From contig NZ_SBIK01000003.1 in the NCBI RefSeq assembly GCF_006503695.1, positions 33,501 to 97,500 of the forward strand: a stretch of 64,000 nt of DNA, written 5' to 3'. This stretch comes from Tepidiphilus succinatimandens (GTDB lineage: Bacteria > Pseudomonadota > Gammaproteobacteria > Burkholderiales > Rhodocyclaceae). The notes below the pieces were generated by a model. The model saw only the letters and a list, made by a program, of their open reading frames with translations, was not told the origin of the DNA and made no database searches. A program made the position numbers and the translations under genes. Shown piece after piece: positions 47,393 to 56,552 of this stretch (positions are counted from its first letter, which is position 1; each line of letters begins with the position of its first letter).

Positions 47393-48142
47393 ATGAAGAT
47401 CCTGGTACCGGTCAAACGCGTGGTGGATTACAACGTCAAGATCCGCGTCAAGCCCGACGGCAGCGGCGTGGATACCGCCAACGTCAAGATGTCCATGAAC
47501 CCCTTCGACGAGATCGCCGTGGAAGAGGCGATCCGGCTCAAGGAAGCGGGCGTGGCGAGCGAGGTCATCGTGGTCAGCTGTGGCGTGGCCCAGTGCCAGG
47601 AGACGCTGCGCGCGGCCATGGCCATGGGGGCCGACCGCGGCATCCTGGTGCAGACCGACGTGGAGCTGCAGCCGCTGGCGGTGGCCAAGCTCCTCAAAGC
47701 CGTGGTGGAGAAAGAACAACCGGGGCTGGTGATCGCCGGCAAGCAGGCGATCGACGACGACGCGAACCAGACCGGCCAGATGCTCGCGGCGCTGCTCGGC
47801 TGGCCGCAAGCCACCTTCGCTTCCAAGGTGGAGATCGCCGACGGCAGGGCCCGGGTCACGCGCGAAGTCGACGGCGGGCTGGAGACGGTCGAGCTGCCGC
47901 TGCCCGCAGTCATCACCACCGACCTGCGTCTGAACGAGCCGCGCTTCGCCACCTTGCCCAACATTATGAAGGCGAAGAAAAAGCCCGTCGACACGCTCAC
48001 GCCCGAAGCGCTCGGCGTAGATGTCACGCCGCGCCTTGCCACCCTCAAGGTCGAAGAGCCGCCCAAGCGCAAGGCAGGGGTGATGGTGGGCAGCGTCGAT
48101 GAGCTCATCGAGAAACTGCGCAACGAAGCCAAAGTGATCTGA
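47393..48142 (+). CDS. etfB: Electron transfer flavoprotein beta subunit
   Basis: 249 residues. [19 protein letters not shown] at the start and the signature [22 protein letters not shown] are typical; [21 protein letters not shown] carries the AMP-binding region (partly quoted). With EtfA it carries electrons from acyl-CoA dehydrogenases to ETF:ubiquinone oxidoreductase. etfA begins 17 bp after its stop. Confidence 0.95.
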   Translation: MKILVPVKRVVDYNVKIRVKPDGSGVDTANVKMSMNPFDEIAVEEAIRLKEAGVASEVIVVSCGVAQCQETLRAAMAMGADRGILVQTDVELQPLAVAKLLKAVVEKEQPGLVIAGKQAIDDDANQTGQMLAALLGWPQATFASKVEIADGRARVTREVDGGLETVELPLPAVITTDLRLNEPRFATLPNIMKAKKKPVDTLTPEALGVDVTPRLATLKVEEPPKRKAGVMVGSVDELIEKLRNEAKVI

Positions 48143-48159
48143 GCCGGGAGCCAAATACC

Positions 48160-49089
48160 ATGAAGATTCTCGTCATCGCCGAACACGACAACCAGAAACT
48201 CGCTCCGGCCACGGCGCATGCCCTGGGCGCCGCCAAGGCGCTGGGCGCGGCAGCCGACGTGCTGGTGGCCGGCCATGGCTGCCGGGCGGTCGCCGAACAG
48301 GCGGCCAAGCTCGAGGGCGTGGCCCGCGTGCTGCTGGCCGATTCGTCGGTGCTCGCCGATCTCACCGCCGAGGCGCTCGCCGCCCAGGCGCTCAAAATCG
48401 CCAAGGAATACACCCACATCCTAGTGCCGGCCACGGCCTTCGGCAAGAACGTGGCCCCGCGCATCGCGGCGCTGCTCGACGTGGCCCAGATCTCCGACAT
48501 CGTCAAGGTGATCGACGCCGACACCTTCGTGCGCCCGATCTACGCCGGCAACGCGCTCGCCACCGTGCGCTCGGGCGATCCGATCAAGGTGATCACCGTG
48601 CGCGGCACCGCGTTCGACGCCGTGGGGGACGGCGGAAACGCCCCCATCGAGGCGATCGAGGCCATCGCCGAGCCGGGGCCCACCAAGGTGGTCGGCCGGG
48701 AAGTGACCAAGTCGGCGCGCCCCGAACTGACGAACGCCCGCATCATCGTCTCCGGTGGGCGCGGTCTGGGCAGTGCGGAGAAATTCCACGAGGTGCTCGA
48801 GCCGCTTGCCGACAAGCTCGGCGCGGCCATCGGCGCCTCGCGCGCCGCCGTGGACGCGGGTTATGCCCCCAACGACTATCAGGTCGGCCAGACCGGCAAG
48901 ATCGTCGCGCCCGAGCTCTACGTCGCCATCGGCATTTCCGGGGCCATCCAGCACCTGGCCGGCATGAAGGATTCCAAGGTGATCGTGGCGATCAACAAGG
49001 ATCCCGAAGCGCCCATCTTCCAGGTGGCCGATTACGGCCTGGTGGCCGATCTCTTCCAGGCGGTGCCGGAGCTGACGCAGAAACTGTGA
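48160..49089 (+). CDS. etfA: Electron transfer flavoprotein alpha subunit
   Basis: 309 residues. The C-terminal FAD domain has [29 protein letters not shown] and [11 protein letters not shown], all in the expected order. It forms the FAD site of ETF with EtfB. The acyl-CoA dehydrogenase gene downstream is a likely electron donor partner. Confidence 0.96.
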   Translation: MKILVIAEHDNQKLAPATAHALGAAKALGAAADVLVAGHGCRAVAEQAAKLEGVARVLLADSSVLADLTAEALAAQALKIAKEYTHILVPATAFGKNVAPRIAALLDVAQISDIVKVIDADTFVRPIYAGNALATVRSGDPIKVITVRGTAFDAVGDGGNAPIEAIEAIAEPGPTKVVGREVTKSARPELTNARIIVSGGRGLGSAEKFHEVLEPLADKLGAAIGASRAAVDAGYAPNDYQVGQTGKIVAPELYVAIGISGAIQHLAGMKDSKVIVAINKDPEAPIFQVADYGLVADLFQAVPELTQKL

Positions 49090-49104
49090 GCGACACGGCG
49101 CGAG

Positions 49105-49770
49105 ATGAACCTGCCTTCGGCGCTCTTTTCCGCAGAATGGATCGCCGGTTCCTGGGTGCTGGCGGGGCTGTGGCTTTGGCGCAGCGCTCGCCACACCCCT
49201 TGGCAAGCGCTCAAGGACGACCGGCGTTTCCATCTCGTCGCGGGCTGGGCGCTGGGGCTGGCGTTGCTGTGGAGCATTCGCGCCGGCATCGAAGCGGGGC
49301 TTACGTTTCATGTGCTCGGGGCGATGGCCGCCACGCTCTCGCTGGGGGCGCCGCTCGCCACCCTGGCGCTCGGCTTGGCCCTCGCCGTGGTGTGCGCCAA
49401 TGGGGCGTTCGATGCACCGGCCTATGCGCTCAATTTTCTCGTGACGGCGGTCTGGCCGGTGATCTTTGCCGATGCCTGGCGCCGCTTCGTCGCGCGATTC
49501 TTACCGGCGCATTTTTTCGTGTTCATCTTCGTGGTGGCCTTCTTCGGGTCGGGATTGACGCTGCTCGCCGAAGGGGCGCTCGCCATCCTGGTATTGTGGG
49601 GAGCTGGCGCCTATACGCTGGAGCACCTGCTGCAAGATTGGGCACCTTATTTTGTGCTCATGGGCTTTGCCGAATCGTGGCTCAGTGGGGTGGTGATCAC
49701 GATGTTCGTGGTCTATCGTCCTGACTGGGTGGCGGCTTTCGACGATGCCCGATACCTGAAAAACAAATGA
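49105..49770 (+). CDS. CbiM-like (COG3235-type) membrane protein
   Basis: 221 residues, six to seven hydrophobic segments. GLTFHVLGAMAATLSLGAPLA resembles the CbiM/energy-coupling-factor permease family, but the usual N-terminal metal-binding MHIPDG is absent, as in the uncharacterised COG3235 group. No ECF ATPase or T component is nearby. The ATG at 49105 follows a weak GCGAG ribosome-binding site, 15 bp after etfA, so it is probably co-transcribed with etfBA. Function unknown. Confidence 0.7.
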   Translation: MNLPSALFSAEWIAGSWVLAGLWLWRSARHTPWQALKDDRRFHLVAGWALGLALLWSIRAGIEAGLTFHVLGAMAATLSLGAPLATLALGLALAVVCANGAFDAPAYALNFLVTAVWPVIFADAWRRFVARFLPAHFFVFIFVVAFFGSGLTLLAEGALAILVLWGAGAYTLEHLLQDWAPYFVLMGFAESWLSGVVITMFVVYRPDWVAAFDDARYLKNK

Positions 49771-49814
49771 AAAAACGAAGCCGGCATTCGACCGGGGTGG
49801 AAAGGGAACAGGTA

Positions 49815-49832
49815 CCGGAGCCCAGGCTCCGG
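49815..49832. repeat. Inverted repeat upstream of the acyl-CoA dehydrogenase gene
   Basis: CCGGAGC-CCAG-GCTCCGG is a perfect 7-bp stem with a 4-nt loop, 34 bp before the ATG at 49867. There is no T-run. It may be a weak terminator, an mRNA hairpin at a processing site or an operator. Confidence 0.5.
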
Positions 49833-49866
49833 GATTCGAACGACGAAAACCCTGTAGGAGTAATCC

Positions 49867-51663
49867 ATGAGTGAATATCGTGCCCCGCTGAAAGACATGC
49901 GTTTCGTGCTCGAAGAGCTGATCGGCCTCGAGCGGATCGCGCGCCTGCCGCAGTGCGAGGAGGCGAGCCCCGACGTGGTGGCGGCCATCCTCGAAGAGGG
50001 TGGCAAGTTCGCCGAGGAGGTGCTCGCCCCCTTGAACCGGGTCGGCGACGTGCACGGCGCCGTGTGGCAGGACGGCGAAGTGAAGACGGCGCCCGGCTGG
50101 AAAGAGGCCTACACCGCTTTTCGCGAGGCCGGTTGGACGGCGCTTGCCTGCTCGCCCGAGTTCGGCGGGCAAGGATTGCCCAAAGTGGTGGTCACTGCCG
50201 TGATGGAGCTGTGGAAAGGCTCGAACCTCGCCTTCTCGCTGTGCCCCATGCTCACCCAGGGGGCGATCGAGGCCCTCATGCTGTGCGGCTCGCCCGAGCA
50301 GAAGAAAATGTATCTGCCCAAGATGGTGAGCGGCGAGTGGACCGGAACCATGAACCTCACCGAGCCGCAGGCCGGTTCCGACCTCTCGGCGGTGCGCACC
50401 CGCGCCGAGCCGGTGGGCGACGGCACCTACAAGCTCTACGGGCAGAAGATCTTCATCACCTACGGCGAACACGACCTGGCCGAGAACATCGTGCACCTCG
50501 TGCTCGCGCGCCTGCCCGGCGCGCCCGAGGGGGTGAAGGGCATCTCCCTCTTCGTCGTGCCGAAATTCCTCGTCAATGCCGACGGCAGCCTCGGGGCGCG
50601 CAACGACGTGCGCTGCGTCTCCATCGAGCACAAGCTCGGCATCCACGCCAGCCCCACCTGCGTGCTCTCCTTCGGTGACCACGGCGGCGCGGTCGGCACC
50701 CTGGTGGGCGAGCCCAACCGCGGCCTCGAATACATGTTCATCATGATGAACGAGGCGCGCTTCGCCGTCGGCCTCGAAGGGCTGGCGCTGTCCGAGCGCG
50801 CCTATCAAAAGGCGCTCTCCTACGCCAAGGAGCGCATCCAGGGGTTCGAGGTCGGTGTCAAGAGCGGGCCGCGCGTGCCCATCATCCGCCACCCCGACGT
50901 GCGGCGCATGCTGATGCTGATGAAATCGCAGACCGAGGCCATGCGTGCGCTCGCCTATACGGTGGGGGCGGCGTTCGATCTGGCGCACCACCATCCGGAC
51001 GAATCGGTGCGCCAGCGCAGCCGCGGCTTCGTCGAGCTCATGACCCCGGTGGTCAAGGGCTGGTGCACCGAGAACTCGGTGACCATCGCCTCGCTCGGCG
51101 TCCAGGTGCACGGCGGCATGGGCTTCATCGAGGAGACGGGCGCGGCGCAGCACTACCGCGATGCGCGCATCACCCCCATCTACGAAGGAACCACCGCGAT
51201 CCAGTCCAACGATCTCATCGGCCGCAAGATCGCCCGCAACGGCGGCGTCATCGCCCGGGGGCTCATCGAAGAGATGCGGCTGGCGGCGGAGAAACTGCGC
51301 GCGCAGCCGGGCGAAGAGTTCGGCGTGCTCGCGCGCCGGCTTGGCGCCGGCATCGATGCCCTGGAAAAAGGCGTGGCCTACATCCTCGAGACCTACGGGT
51401 CCAACCCAAAAGCGGCCCATGCGGTTTCGGTGCCGCTGCTCGAACTCTTCGGCATCGTCTGCGGTGGCTGGCAGCTCGGTCTGTCGGCGCTGGTGGCGGC
51501 CAAGCGCCTGGCCGAAGGCGGGGGAGACGAGGCGTTTTATCGCGCCAAGATCGGCACGGCGCGCTTCTATGCCGACCATGTGCTCGCCCGCGCCCCGGCG
51601 CTGGGGATGACGGTCACCGAAGGCGCGGCCGGTGTGCTGGCGCTCGACGAGGAGATGTTCTGA
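49867..51663 (+). CDS. Acyl-CoA dehydrogenase, long form with C-terminal extension
   Basis: 598 residues. N-terminal, beta and C-terminal ACAD domains are all present: GTMNLTEPQAGSDLSAVRT (FAD/substrate), MNEARFAVGLEGLALSERA, GGMGFIEETGAAQHYRDAR and the catalytic Glu in PIYEGTTAIQSND. About 120 extra residues at the end form the helical C-terminal domain of the DmdC/AcdB-like long ACADs. It oxidises an acyl-CoA to the 2-enoyl-CoA and passes electrons to ETF encoded just upstream. Chain-length specificity is not visible. Confidence 0.93.
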   Translation: MSEYRAPLKDMRFVLEELIGLERIARLPQCEEASPDVVAAILEEGGKFAEEVLAPLNRVGDVHGAVWQDGEVKTAPGWKEAYTAFREAGWTALACSPEFGGQGLPKVVVTAVMELWKGSNLAFSLCPMLTQGAIEALMLCGSPEQKKMYLPKMVSGEWTGTMNLTEPQAGSDLSAVRTRAEPVGDGTYKLYGQKIFITYGEHDLAENIVHLVLARLPGAPEGVKGISLFVVPKFLVNADGSLGARNDVRCVSIEHKLGIHASPTCVLSFGDHGGAVGTLVGEPNRGLEYMFIMMNEARFAVGLEGLALSERAYQKALSYAKERIQGFEVGVKSGPRVPIIRHPDVRRMLMLMKSQTEAMRALAYTVGAAFDLAHHHPDESVRQRSRGFVELMTPVVKGWCTENSVTIASLGVQVHGGMGFIEETGAAQHYRDARITPIYEGTTAIQSNDLIGRKIARNGGVIARGLIEEMRLAAEKLRAQPGEEFGVLARRLGAGIDALEKGVAYILETYGSNPKAAHAVSVPLLELFGIVCGGWQLGLSALVAAKRLAEGGGDEAFYRAKIGTARFYADHVLARAPALGMTVTEGAAGVLALDEEMF

Positions 51664-51688
51664 GTCTGGGTAGCAGCGGGGAAATCTC

Positions 51689-53350
51689 ATGGTGAAACGC
51701 CTGCTCCTTGGCGTACTCGTGCTCGTTGCCGTCGCCGTGGCTGCGCTAGCGGTGTTCGTGGCCACTTTCGATGCGGTGCGTTACCGCGACGAGATCGACC
51801 GCTGGGCGCAGGCCCACCTGGGGCGTTCCCTCGAGGTGCACGGTGGGCTGCAGCTCGCGCTCTGGCCCCGCCTTGCGCTCGAAGCGCAGACGGTGCGCCT
51901 GGGCAACCCGCCGGGGTTCACCTCCCCCGCCCTGGCCGAGATCGATCGGCTCGCGCTTGGGGTGGATCTTTTGGCCTTGTTCTCCCGCCGGATCGAGGTG
52001 GATACGCTCACGCTGGAAGGCGTGCGCCTGCACCTCGAGCGCCGCTCCGACGGGCGGCAGAACTGGCGGTTCGACCGCCCGACGTCCGTGGTCGCGGCGT
52101 CCGGAGCCGAGGCCGAACCCGCGCCTGCGGCCGAGCCGGCGGGGGCGAGGGCGGCCGCCCTGCCGCTTGCTTTGGGCCGCGTGTCGGTGCGCGAGGCGTA
52201 TGTCCTGTGGTATGGGGCGGGGCGCGAGCAGCCGTTTCGCCTCGGGCCGCTCGCGCTCGAGGCCGGGCCGGTGGTGTCCGAGGCAGCGGTGCCGCTGAAA
52301 GCGACCCTGGCGCTGTCTGAGCGCAGCCAGATGAGCCTGGCCGGCCGGCTGGAGCAGTGGCCGCGCGCGCCGCGCTGGGTGGGGCGGCTGGAAGTGCCGG
52401 AGTTCGATCTTCGCGCTTGGCTCGAGGCGCAGGGCGTGGCGCTCGATCTGCCGTCGTCGGCTCTGCGTCGGGTGCGCCTGTCTTCCGACGTGCAGGCCGA
52501 CGCCGCCGCGCTGCACCTGGACGCGCTCGAGCTCAGCGTGGACGAGGTCGCGCTGCAAGGGCGGTTGGGGGCGGATCTGCCGGGCGATCGCGTGGAGACG
52601 GCGCTCAGCGGAAGTGCCTACGGCGGGGCCCTGCGCCTTCAGGCAAACCTGGACGATCTCGCCGGGTCGACTCACTGGCAAACGGAGGGGCGGCTCGAGG
52701 GGGTCGACGTGGCGCGGCTGCTTACCGCCGTGTACGGCAAATCTTCGCTCACCGGCCAAGGGAGCGTCGATTTCGCCTTGCGCGGACGGGGGCTGACGGC
52801 CAACGAGGCGCTGCGCTCGGCCCAGGGCACGCTGCGCGCACGGGTGCGTGACGGAGCCGTGCTGGGGGTGGACGTCGAACGCCTGTTGCGCGACGCTTCG
52901 GCCGTGCTGCGCGGCGAGCGGCCGGCCGGCGGCGGAGGGGACCGCACGCCGTTCGAGGAACTCTCCGGCAGCGGGGTACTGGCCGGCGGCGTGCTGCGCA
53001 ACGACGACCTCTTCGGCCGCACGGCGCTCTTCACCGCCGAGGGGGCCGGTCGCGTGGATCTGATCCGTTCGGAGCTCGATTACCGCCTGCGGGTGCGATT
53101 GACCGCCACGCCCGAAGTGCAGCAAGACGGACCGCTCGCCGTCCTGCTCGGGTTGCCGATTCCGCTGGAAGTGACGGGGCCGCTCGCTTCGCCCGCCTAC
53201 CGGGTGGTGACCGAGGAACTGGCCCGGGATTTCGCCAAGGAGGCGATCCGCCGGCGGCTTGCGCCACCGGAAGAAGGGCAGGTGCAAGAAGAACAGCCGC
53301 CGGTGGTGCCGGCGGTGAAGGAGATCTTTCGCGGGCTGATCGGCCGCTGA
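51689..53350 (+). CDS. AsmA family outer-membrane homeostasis protein
   Basis: 553 residues: one N-terminal membrane helix (~4-26) and a long periplasmic beta-rich region. FDAVRYRDEIDRWAQAHLGR and LALGVDLLALFSRRIEVDTL fit the AsmA N-terminal chorein-like domain, and GQGSVDFALRGRGLTANEAL the C-terminal repeat. AsmA-like proteins are thought to help move phospholipids between membranes. It ends in a T-rich terminator shared with the convergent ppiC gene. Confidence 0.87.
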   Translation: MVKRLLLGVLVLVAVAVAALAVFVATFDAVRYRDEIDRWAQAHLGRSLEVHGGLQLALWPRLALEAQTVRLGNPPGFTSPALAEIDRLALGVDLLALFSRRIEVDTLTLEGVRLHLERRSDGRQNWRFDRPTSVVAASGAEAEPAPAAEPAGARAAALPLALGRVSVREAYVLWYGAGREQPFRLGPLALEAGPVVSEAAVPLKATLALSERSQMSLAGRLEQWPRAPRWVGRLEVPEFDLRAWLEAQGVALDLPSSALRRVRLSSDVQADAAALHLDALELSVDEVALQGRLGADLPGDRVETALSGSAYGGALRLQANLDDLAGSTHWQTEGRLEGVDVARLLTAVYGKSSLTGQGSVDFALRGRGLTANEALRSAQGTLRARVRDGAVLGVDVERLLRDASAVLRGERPAGGGGDRTPFEELSGSGVLAGGVLRNDDLFGRTALFTAEGAGRVDLIRSELDYRLRVRLTATPEVQQDGPLAVLLGLPIPLEVTGPLASPAYRVVTEELARDFAKEAIRRRLAPPEEGQVQEEQPPVVPAVKEIFRGLIGR

Positions 53351-53370
53351 AGTGGCGCAGGGGGCTTCCT

Positions 53371-53405
53371 GCAAGGAGCAGGGGCACCCCTTGCTTCTTT
53401 CTTAT
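53371..53405 (+). terminator. Terminator between asmA and the convergent ppiC gene
   Basis: GCAAGG pairs with CCTTGC (an inner GGGG-CA-CCCC is an alternative stem), followed by TTCTTTCTT on the plus strand. It lies about 20 bp after the AsmA stop and overlaps the last codon of ppiC. Confidence 0.6.
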
Positions 53406-54187
53406 TCCACTTTCGCTTTCGCGACCAGCTCTTCGAGGTGCTTCTGGATCTTCTGCTGCTGCAGCTGCTGCTCGATCTGCGGCCGGATCTGCTCGAGCGG
53501 CGGCGGGGTTTGCGGGCGCACGTCGTCGACGCGGATCACGTGGTAGCCGAACTGGGTCTTGACCGGGGTCTTGGAGGTCTCGCCCTTCTGCATCTTGCCC
53601 AGCGCCGTGCCGAAGTCGGGCACGAACATGTCGGGCGTCACCCAGCCGAGATCGCCTCCTTTGTCCTTGCTGCCGGTGTCTTTCGACTGCTTGGCCAGCT
53701 CATCCCACGAAGTGCCTTTGTTGAGCTTGGCGATGATGTCCTTGGCTTCGTCCTCTTTCTCCACCAGGATGTGGCGCGTGTGGAGTTCGTTGCCCGAGTA
53801 CATCGTCTTGATCTTCTCGTAGGCGTTCTTGATCTCTTCTTCGCTCACGGGATTCTTGGCGACGAAATCCTTGAGGTAGGCGCGCACGAGCACGCCCTGA
53901 CGGGCGAGCTCCATCTCGGCCTTCACTTCGGGGCTCTTGTCGAGCCCCGCCTTCTTCGCTTGCTCGGCGATGACGGCGCGGCGGATGAGCTCGTCCTTGA
54001 CCGCCTGGCGCAGCTGCTCGTTGTCGGGCAGCCCCTGGGCGACCTGTTCCTTGACGATCACGTCCATGTAGATCTGGGGGATGGGCTGGCCATTGACCTT
54101 GGCCACGTTCTGCGCCAGGGCGGGCAGGGCAACGAGCCCGAGGCCGAGGACGGCGGCCCGGACGGGAGTGCGGAGTTTGGCGTACAT
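53402..54187 (-). CDS. Periplasmic parvulin-type peptidyl-prolyl isomerase
   Basis: 261 residues: a signal peptide (~1-26), a SurA-N-like helical region (~30-130), and a parvulin domain (~135-230) with LHTRHILVEKEDEAKDII, GGDLGWVTPDMFVPDF and QFGYHVIRVDD. The C-terminal ~35 residues are Gln/Leu-rich helix. It helps fold outer-membrane proteins. A CGGCGCG hairpin (54214-54235) lies in the 115-bp region before its start. Confidence 0.93.
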   Translation of the reverse strand: MYAKLRTPVRAAVLGLGLVALPALAQNVAKVNGQPIPQIYMDVIVKEQVAQGLPDNEQLRQAVKDELIRRAVIAEQAKKAGLDKSPEVKAEMELARQGVLVRAYLKDFVAKNPVSEEEIKNAYEKIKTMYSGNELHTRHILVEKEDEAKDIIAKLNKGTSWDELAKQSKDTGSKDKGGDLGWVTPDMFVPDFGTALGKMQKGETSKTPVKTQFGYHVIRVDDVRPQTPPPLEQIRPQIEQQLQQQKIQKHLEELVAKAKVE

Positions 54188-54302
54188 GGGTTTCCTTTCA
54201 CGGATGACGGTTCCGGCGCGCCGCGATGCGCGCCGCGAATCCGAGTGTAACCGATGACGGCCGAAAGTAATTCATCGACCTGTAGCAAACTGCAAGCGGG
54301 CC

Positions 54303-54569
54303 TCACTCGCCCGGGGCAAGGGCGGTGACGGCGAGCGCGTGAATCCCTTTTTGCATCAGATCGCCCGCAGCGGCGAACACCAGGCGGTGGCGTTGCACCC
54401 GGGAAAGCCCTGCGAAGCGGGGCGAGACGAGGCGCACGCGGTAATGCCCGCCGCCGGCCGCTCCGGCGTGGCCGGCGTGCGCGGCGCTGTCGTCGCGAAT
54501 CTCGAGTTCGAGCGGTTCGAGCGTCTGTAGCCGCCGGCGCAGTTCGGCGATGGGGTCGTATTCAGGCAT
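54303..54569 (-). CDS. BolA family protein
   Basis: 88 residues with the BolA class II KH-like fold: ELEIRDDSAAHAGHAG (conserved Asp-Ser-His loop), VSPRFAGLSRVQRHRLVF and the LMQKGIHALAVTALAPGE end, where His is the usual Fe-S ligand position. BolA proteins work with monothiol glutaredoxins in iron-sulfur trafficking. The ATG at 54569 overlaps the yciB stop by 8 bp. Confidence 0.9.
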   Translation of the reverse strand: MPEYDPIAELRRRLQTLEPLELEIRDDSAAHAGHAGAAGGGHYRVRLVSPRFAGLSRVQRHRLVFAAAGDLMQKGIHALAVTALAPGE

Positions 54570-55164
54570 CGGATCGTTCCTCTTCGAGATGACGGGACAG
54601 CCACAGGGATTGGGCGAGCACGAAGAGCAGCATCGCGCCCAGGGTGCCGAAGAGCTTGAAATTCACCCAGACGGTTTCGGAATAATGCCAGGCGACGTAG
54701 AGGTTCAGCGCGCCCATCGCCAGGAAGAATCCGCTCCACAGGTCGGAGAGCCGCGCCCAGACGGGATCGGGCAGCCGCAGCTGCGCCTGCATGGCGCTGC
54801 GGATCAGGTTGCGGCGCAAAAACCGCGCACCGATGAGCGCCGCGGCGAAACTCCAGTACAGCGCCGTGGGCTTCCACTGGATGAAGGCGGGATCGTGCAG
54901 GAAGAGCGTCGCCCCGCCCAGAACCGTGACCAGAACGAAACTCACCCACAGCATGCGATCGACGGGGCGTCCGCGCAGGCGCAACGCCAGGATCTGGGCG
55001 ACGGTCGCGAGCATCGTCGCGGCAGTGGCGGTGAGGAGGGGCAGGGTCGAAGGGGGCGCTGCCAAGACCGTTCCCAAGGGAGCGACCGCTTCGGGAAAGA
55101 GTCCGGCGACTCGATAAGCGAGAAAGAAGACGAGAATGGGAAGGAGGTCGAAAAGCAGTTTCAT
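54562..55164 (-). CDS. yciB: Inner membrane protein YciB (septation protein A family)
   Basis: 200 residues with five to six helices. MKLLFDLLPILVFFLAYR and the C-terminal WVNFKLFGTLGAMLLFVLAQSLW are the conserved ends of YciB/IspA. It interacts with division and elongation proteins in E. coli. The start at 55164 overlaps the envZ stop by 4 bp. It is followed by bolA and, 115 bp on, ppiC. Confidence 0.92.
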   Translation of the reverse strand: MKLLFDLLPILVFFLAYRVAGLFPEAVAPLGTVLAAPPSTLPLLTATAATMLATVAQILALRLRGRPVDRMLWVSFVLVTVLGGATLFLHDPAFIQWKPTALYWSFAAALIGARFLRRNLIRSAMQAQLRLPDPVWARLSDLWSGFFLAMGALNLYVAWHYSETVWVNFKLFGTLGAMLLFVLAQSLWLSRHLEEERSDA

Positions 55165-56552
55165 GGAGCGTCCTGCGAGGAGGAAGGGTTGGGAAGCGGA
55201 GGGGGTGCGGGCGGCAGTTCGAGGGTCACGGCAAGCCCGCCGCCGTCGCGGTTGGCGAGCGTGAGGCGCCCGCCGAGCGCCTCGATGGTGCGCTTGACGA
55301 TGGCTAGCCCCAAGCCCGAGCCCGTCACGCCGCTGCGCATGGCCGATTCGGTACGGGCAAAGGGGGCGAGCACCCGCTCGAGCTGGTCTTCGGGGATGCC
55401 GGGACCGCGGTCGGCCACGGTAAGGGTGGGGGCGGCTGCGTCCTCGCCGAGCAGGATCTCGATGGGGTGTTCGGTTCCGGCATATTTCTTCGCGTTGTCG
55501 ATGAGATTGACCAGCACCCGGCGCAGGGCCGCGCGGTTGGCGCGCACGAAGACGTGGGGCACGTCGCTTTTCCATTCGATGGGGGTACCGCGCAAACGTT
55601 CCTTGGCCACGACTTCTTCGACGAGGTCATCGAGCGCGAAGGTCTCGTCGGCAGCGAGCGCGTCGACTTTGGCATAGTCGAGGAATTGGCCGACGATGCG
55701 GTCGATGTCGTCGAGATCGGCCTCCAGCGCCTGGGCTTCGCGCTCGTCGATGGGGAGCAGCGCCAGGGCGAGCCGCAGGCGCGTGAGGGGGGTGCGCACG
55801 TCGTGCGACACGCCGGCGAGGATGAGCGCCCGTTCGGTCTCGTTGAGCCGCAAGCGTTCGACCATGGTGTTGAAAGCCAGCACCAGCTTGGCGAGCTCGG
55901 CCGAGGCAGGCATGGGCAGCAAGGTGGGCTGGCCGCCGGCGGCCACCATCTCGGCGGCGCGGCGCAGCACCCGCAGCGGGCCGCTGATCCAGCGGGCGAT
56001 GACGAAGGCGCCCAGGAGCGCCAGGGCGAGGATGACGCTGGCGAGCATCAGCCATTGCCGCGGATCGGGGCGAGGAATGCGCTCGGGGGGAAAGCGCAGC
56101 CAGTAGCCGCGAGGGTCCTCCGGCGAGAGGCGGAAGTACACCCACAGTCCGGGCTGCTCGCGCCAGCTCTTGCCTACCTGGGTGGAGGGGCCGAGCAGTC
56201 GGCGCAGTTCCTCCTGCAGGGCGCGATCGGGATCGTCGTCTGGCAGTGGCTCGACCTCGTCGCCGAAATCGGCCGGATAGACGGCGATGCCCTCGAGCGT
56301 GACCCAATCGATCATCAAGTCGCCTTGAAAACGCTGGGGGGTGTGGCGCAGCGCCGAGCGCGTCAGGTTGATCACCGAGGCGATCAGCCGGGCATTGTCC
56401 CGGGCGCGCTGTTCCGTCTCGATCTGCCAGGACAGCCACCACCAGCTGGCGGCGGCGGCGAGAAGCAGCGCGGTGATCGAGACGAAGAGCTGCCAGAAGA
56501 GGCTCACCCGGCACAGCAGCGCCCGCAGTCCTTTTTCACGCGACCCGCTCAT
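55161..56552 (-). CDS. envZ: EnvZ-like sensor histidine kinase
   Basis: 463 residues: membrane helix ~18-38, a ~120-residue periplasmic domain, helix ~168-188, HAMP (~188-240), the H-box GVSHDVRTPLTRLRLAL, N-box NLIDNAKKYA, and ATP-lid motifs DRGPGIPED and GSGLGLAIVKR. The order and overlap with ompR (4 bp) support the EnvZ assignment for osmotic/envelope control. The periplasmic domain is diverged from E. coli, so the signal is not known. Confidence 0.93.
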   Translation of the reverse strand: MSGSREKGLRALLCRVSLFWQLFVSITALLLAAAASWWWLSWQIETEQRARDNARLIASVINLTRSALRHTPQRFQGDLMIDWVTLEGIAVYPADFGDEVEPLPDDDPDRALQEELRRLLGPSTQVGKSWREQPGLWVYFRLSPEDPRGYWLRFPPERIPRPDPRQWLMLASVILALALLGAFVIARWISGPLRVLRRAAEMVAAGGQPTLLPMPASAELAKLVLAFNTMVERLRLNETERALILAGVSHDVRTPLTRLRLALALLPIDEREAQALEADLDDIDRIVGQFLDYAKVDALAADETFALDDLVEEVVAKERLRGTPIEWKSDVPHVFVRANRAALRRVLVNLIDNAKKYAGTEHPIEILLGEDAAAPTLTVADRGPGIPEDQLERVLAPFARTESAMRSGVTGSGLGLAIVKRTIEALGGRLTLANRDGGGLAVTLELPPAPPPLPNPSSSQDAP

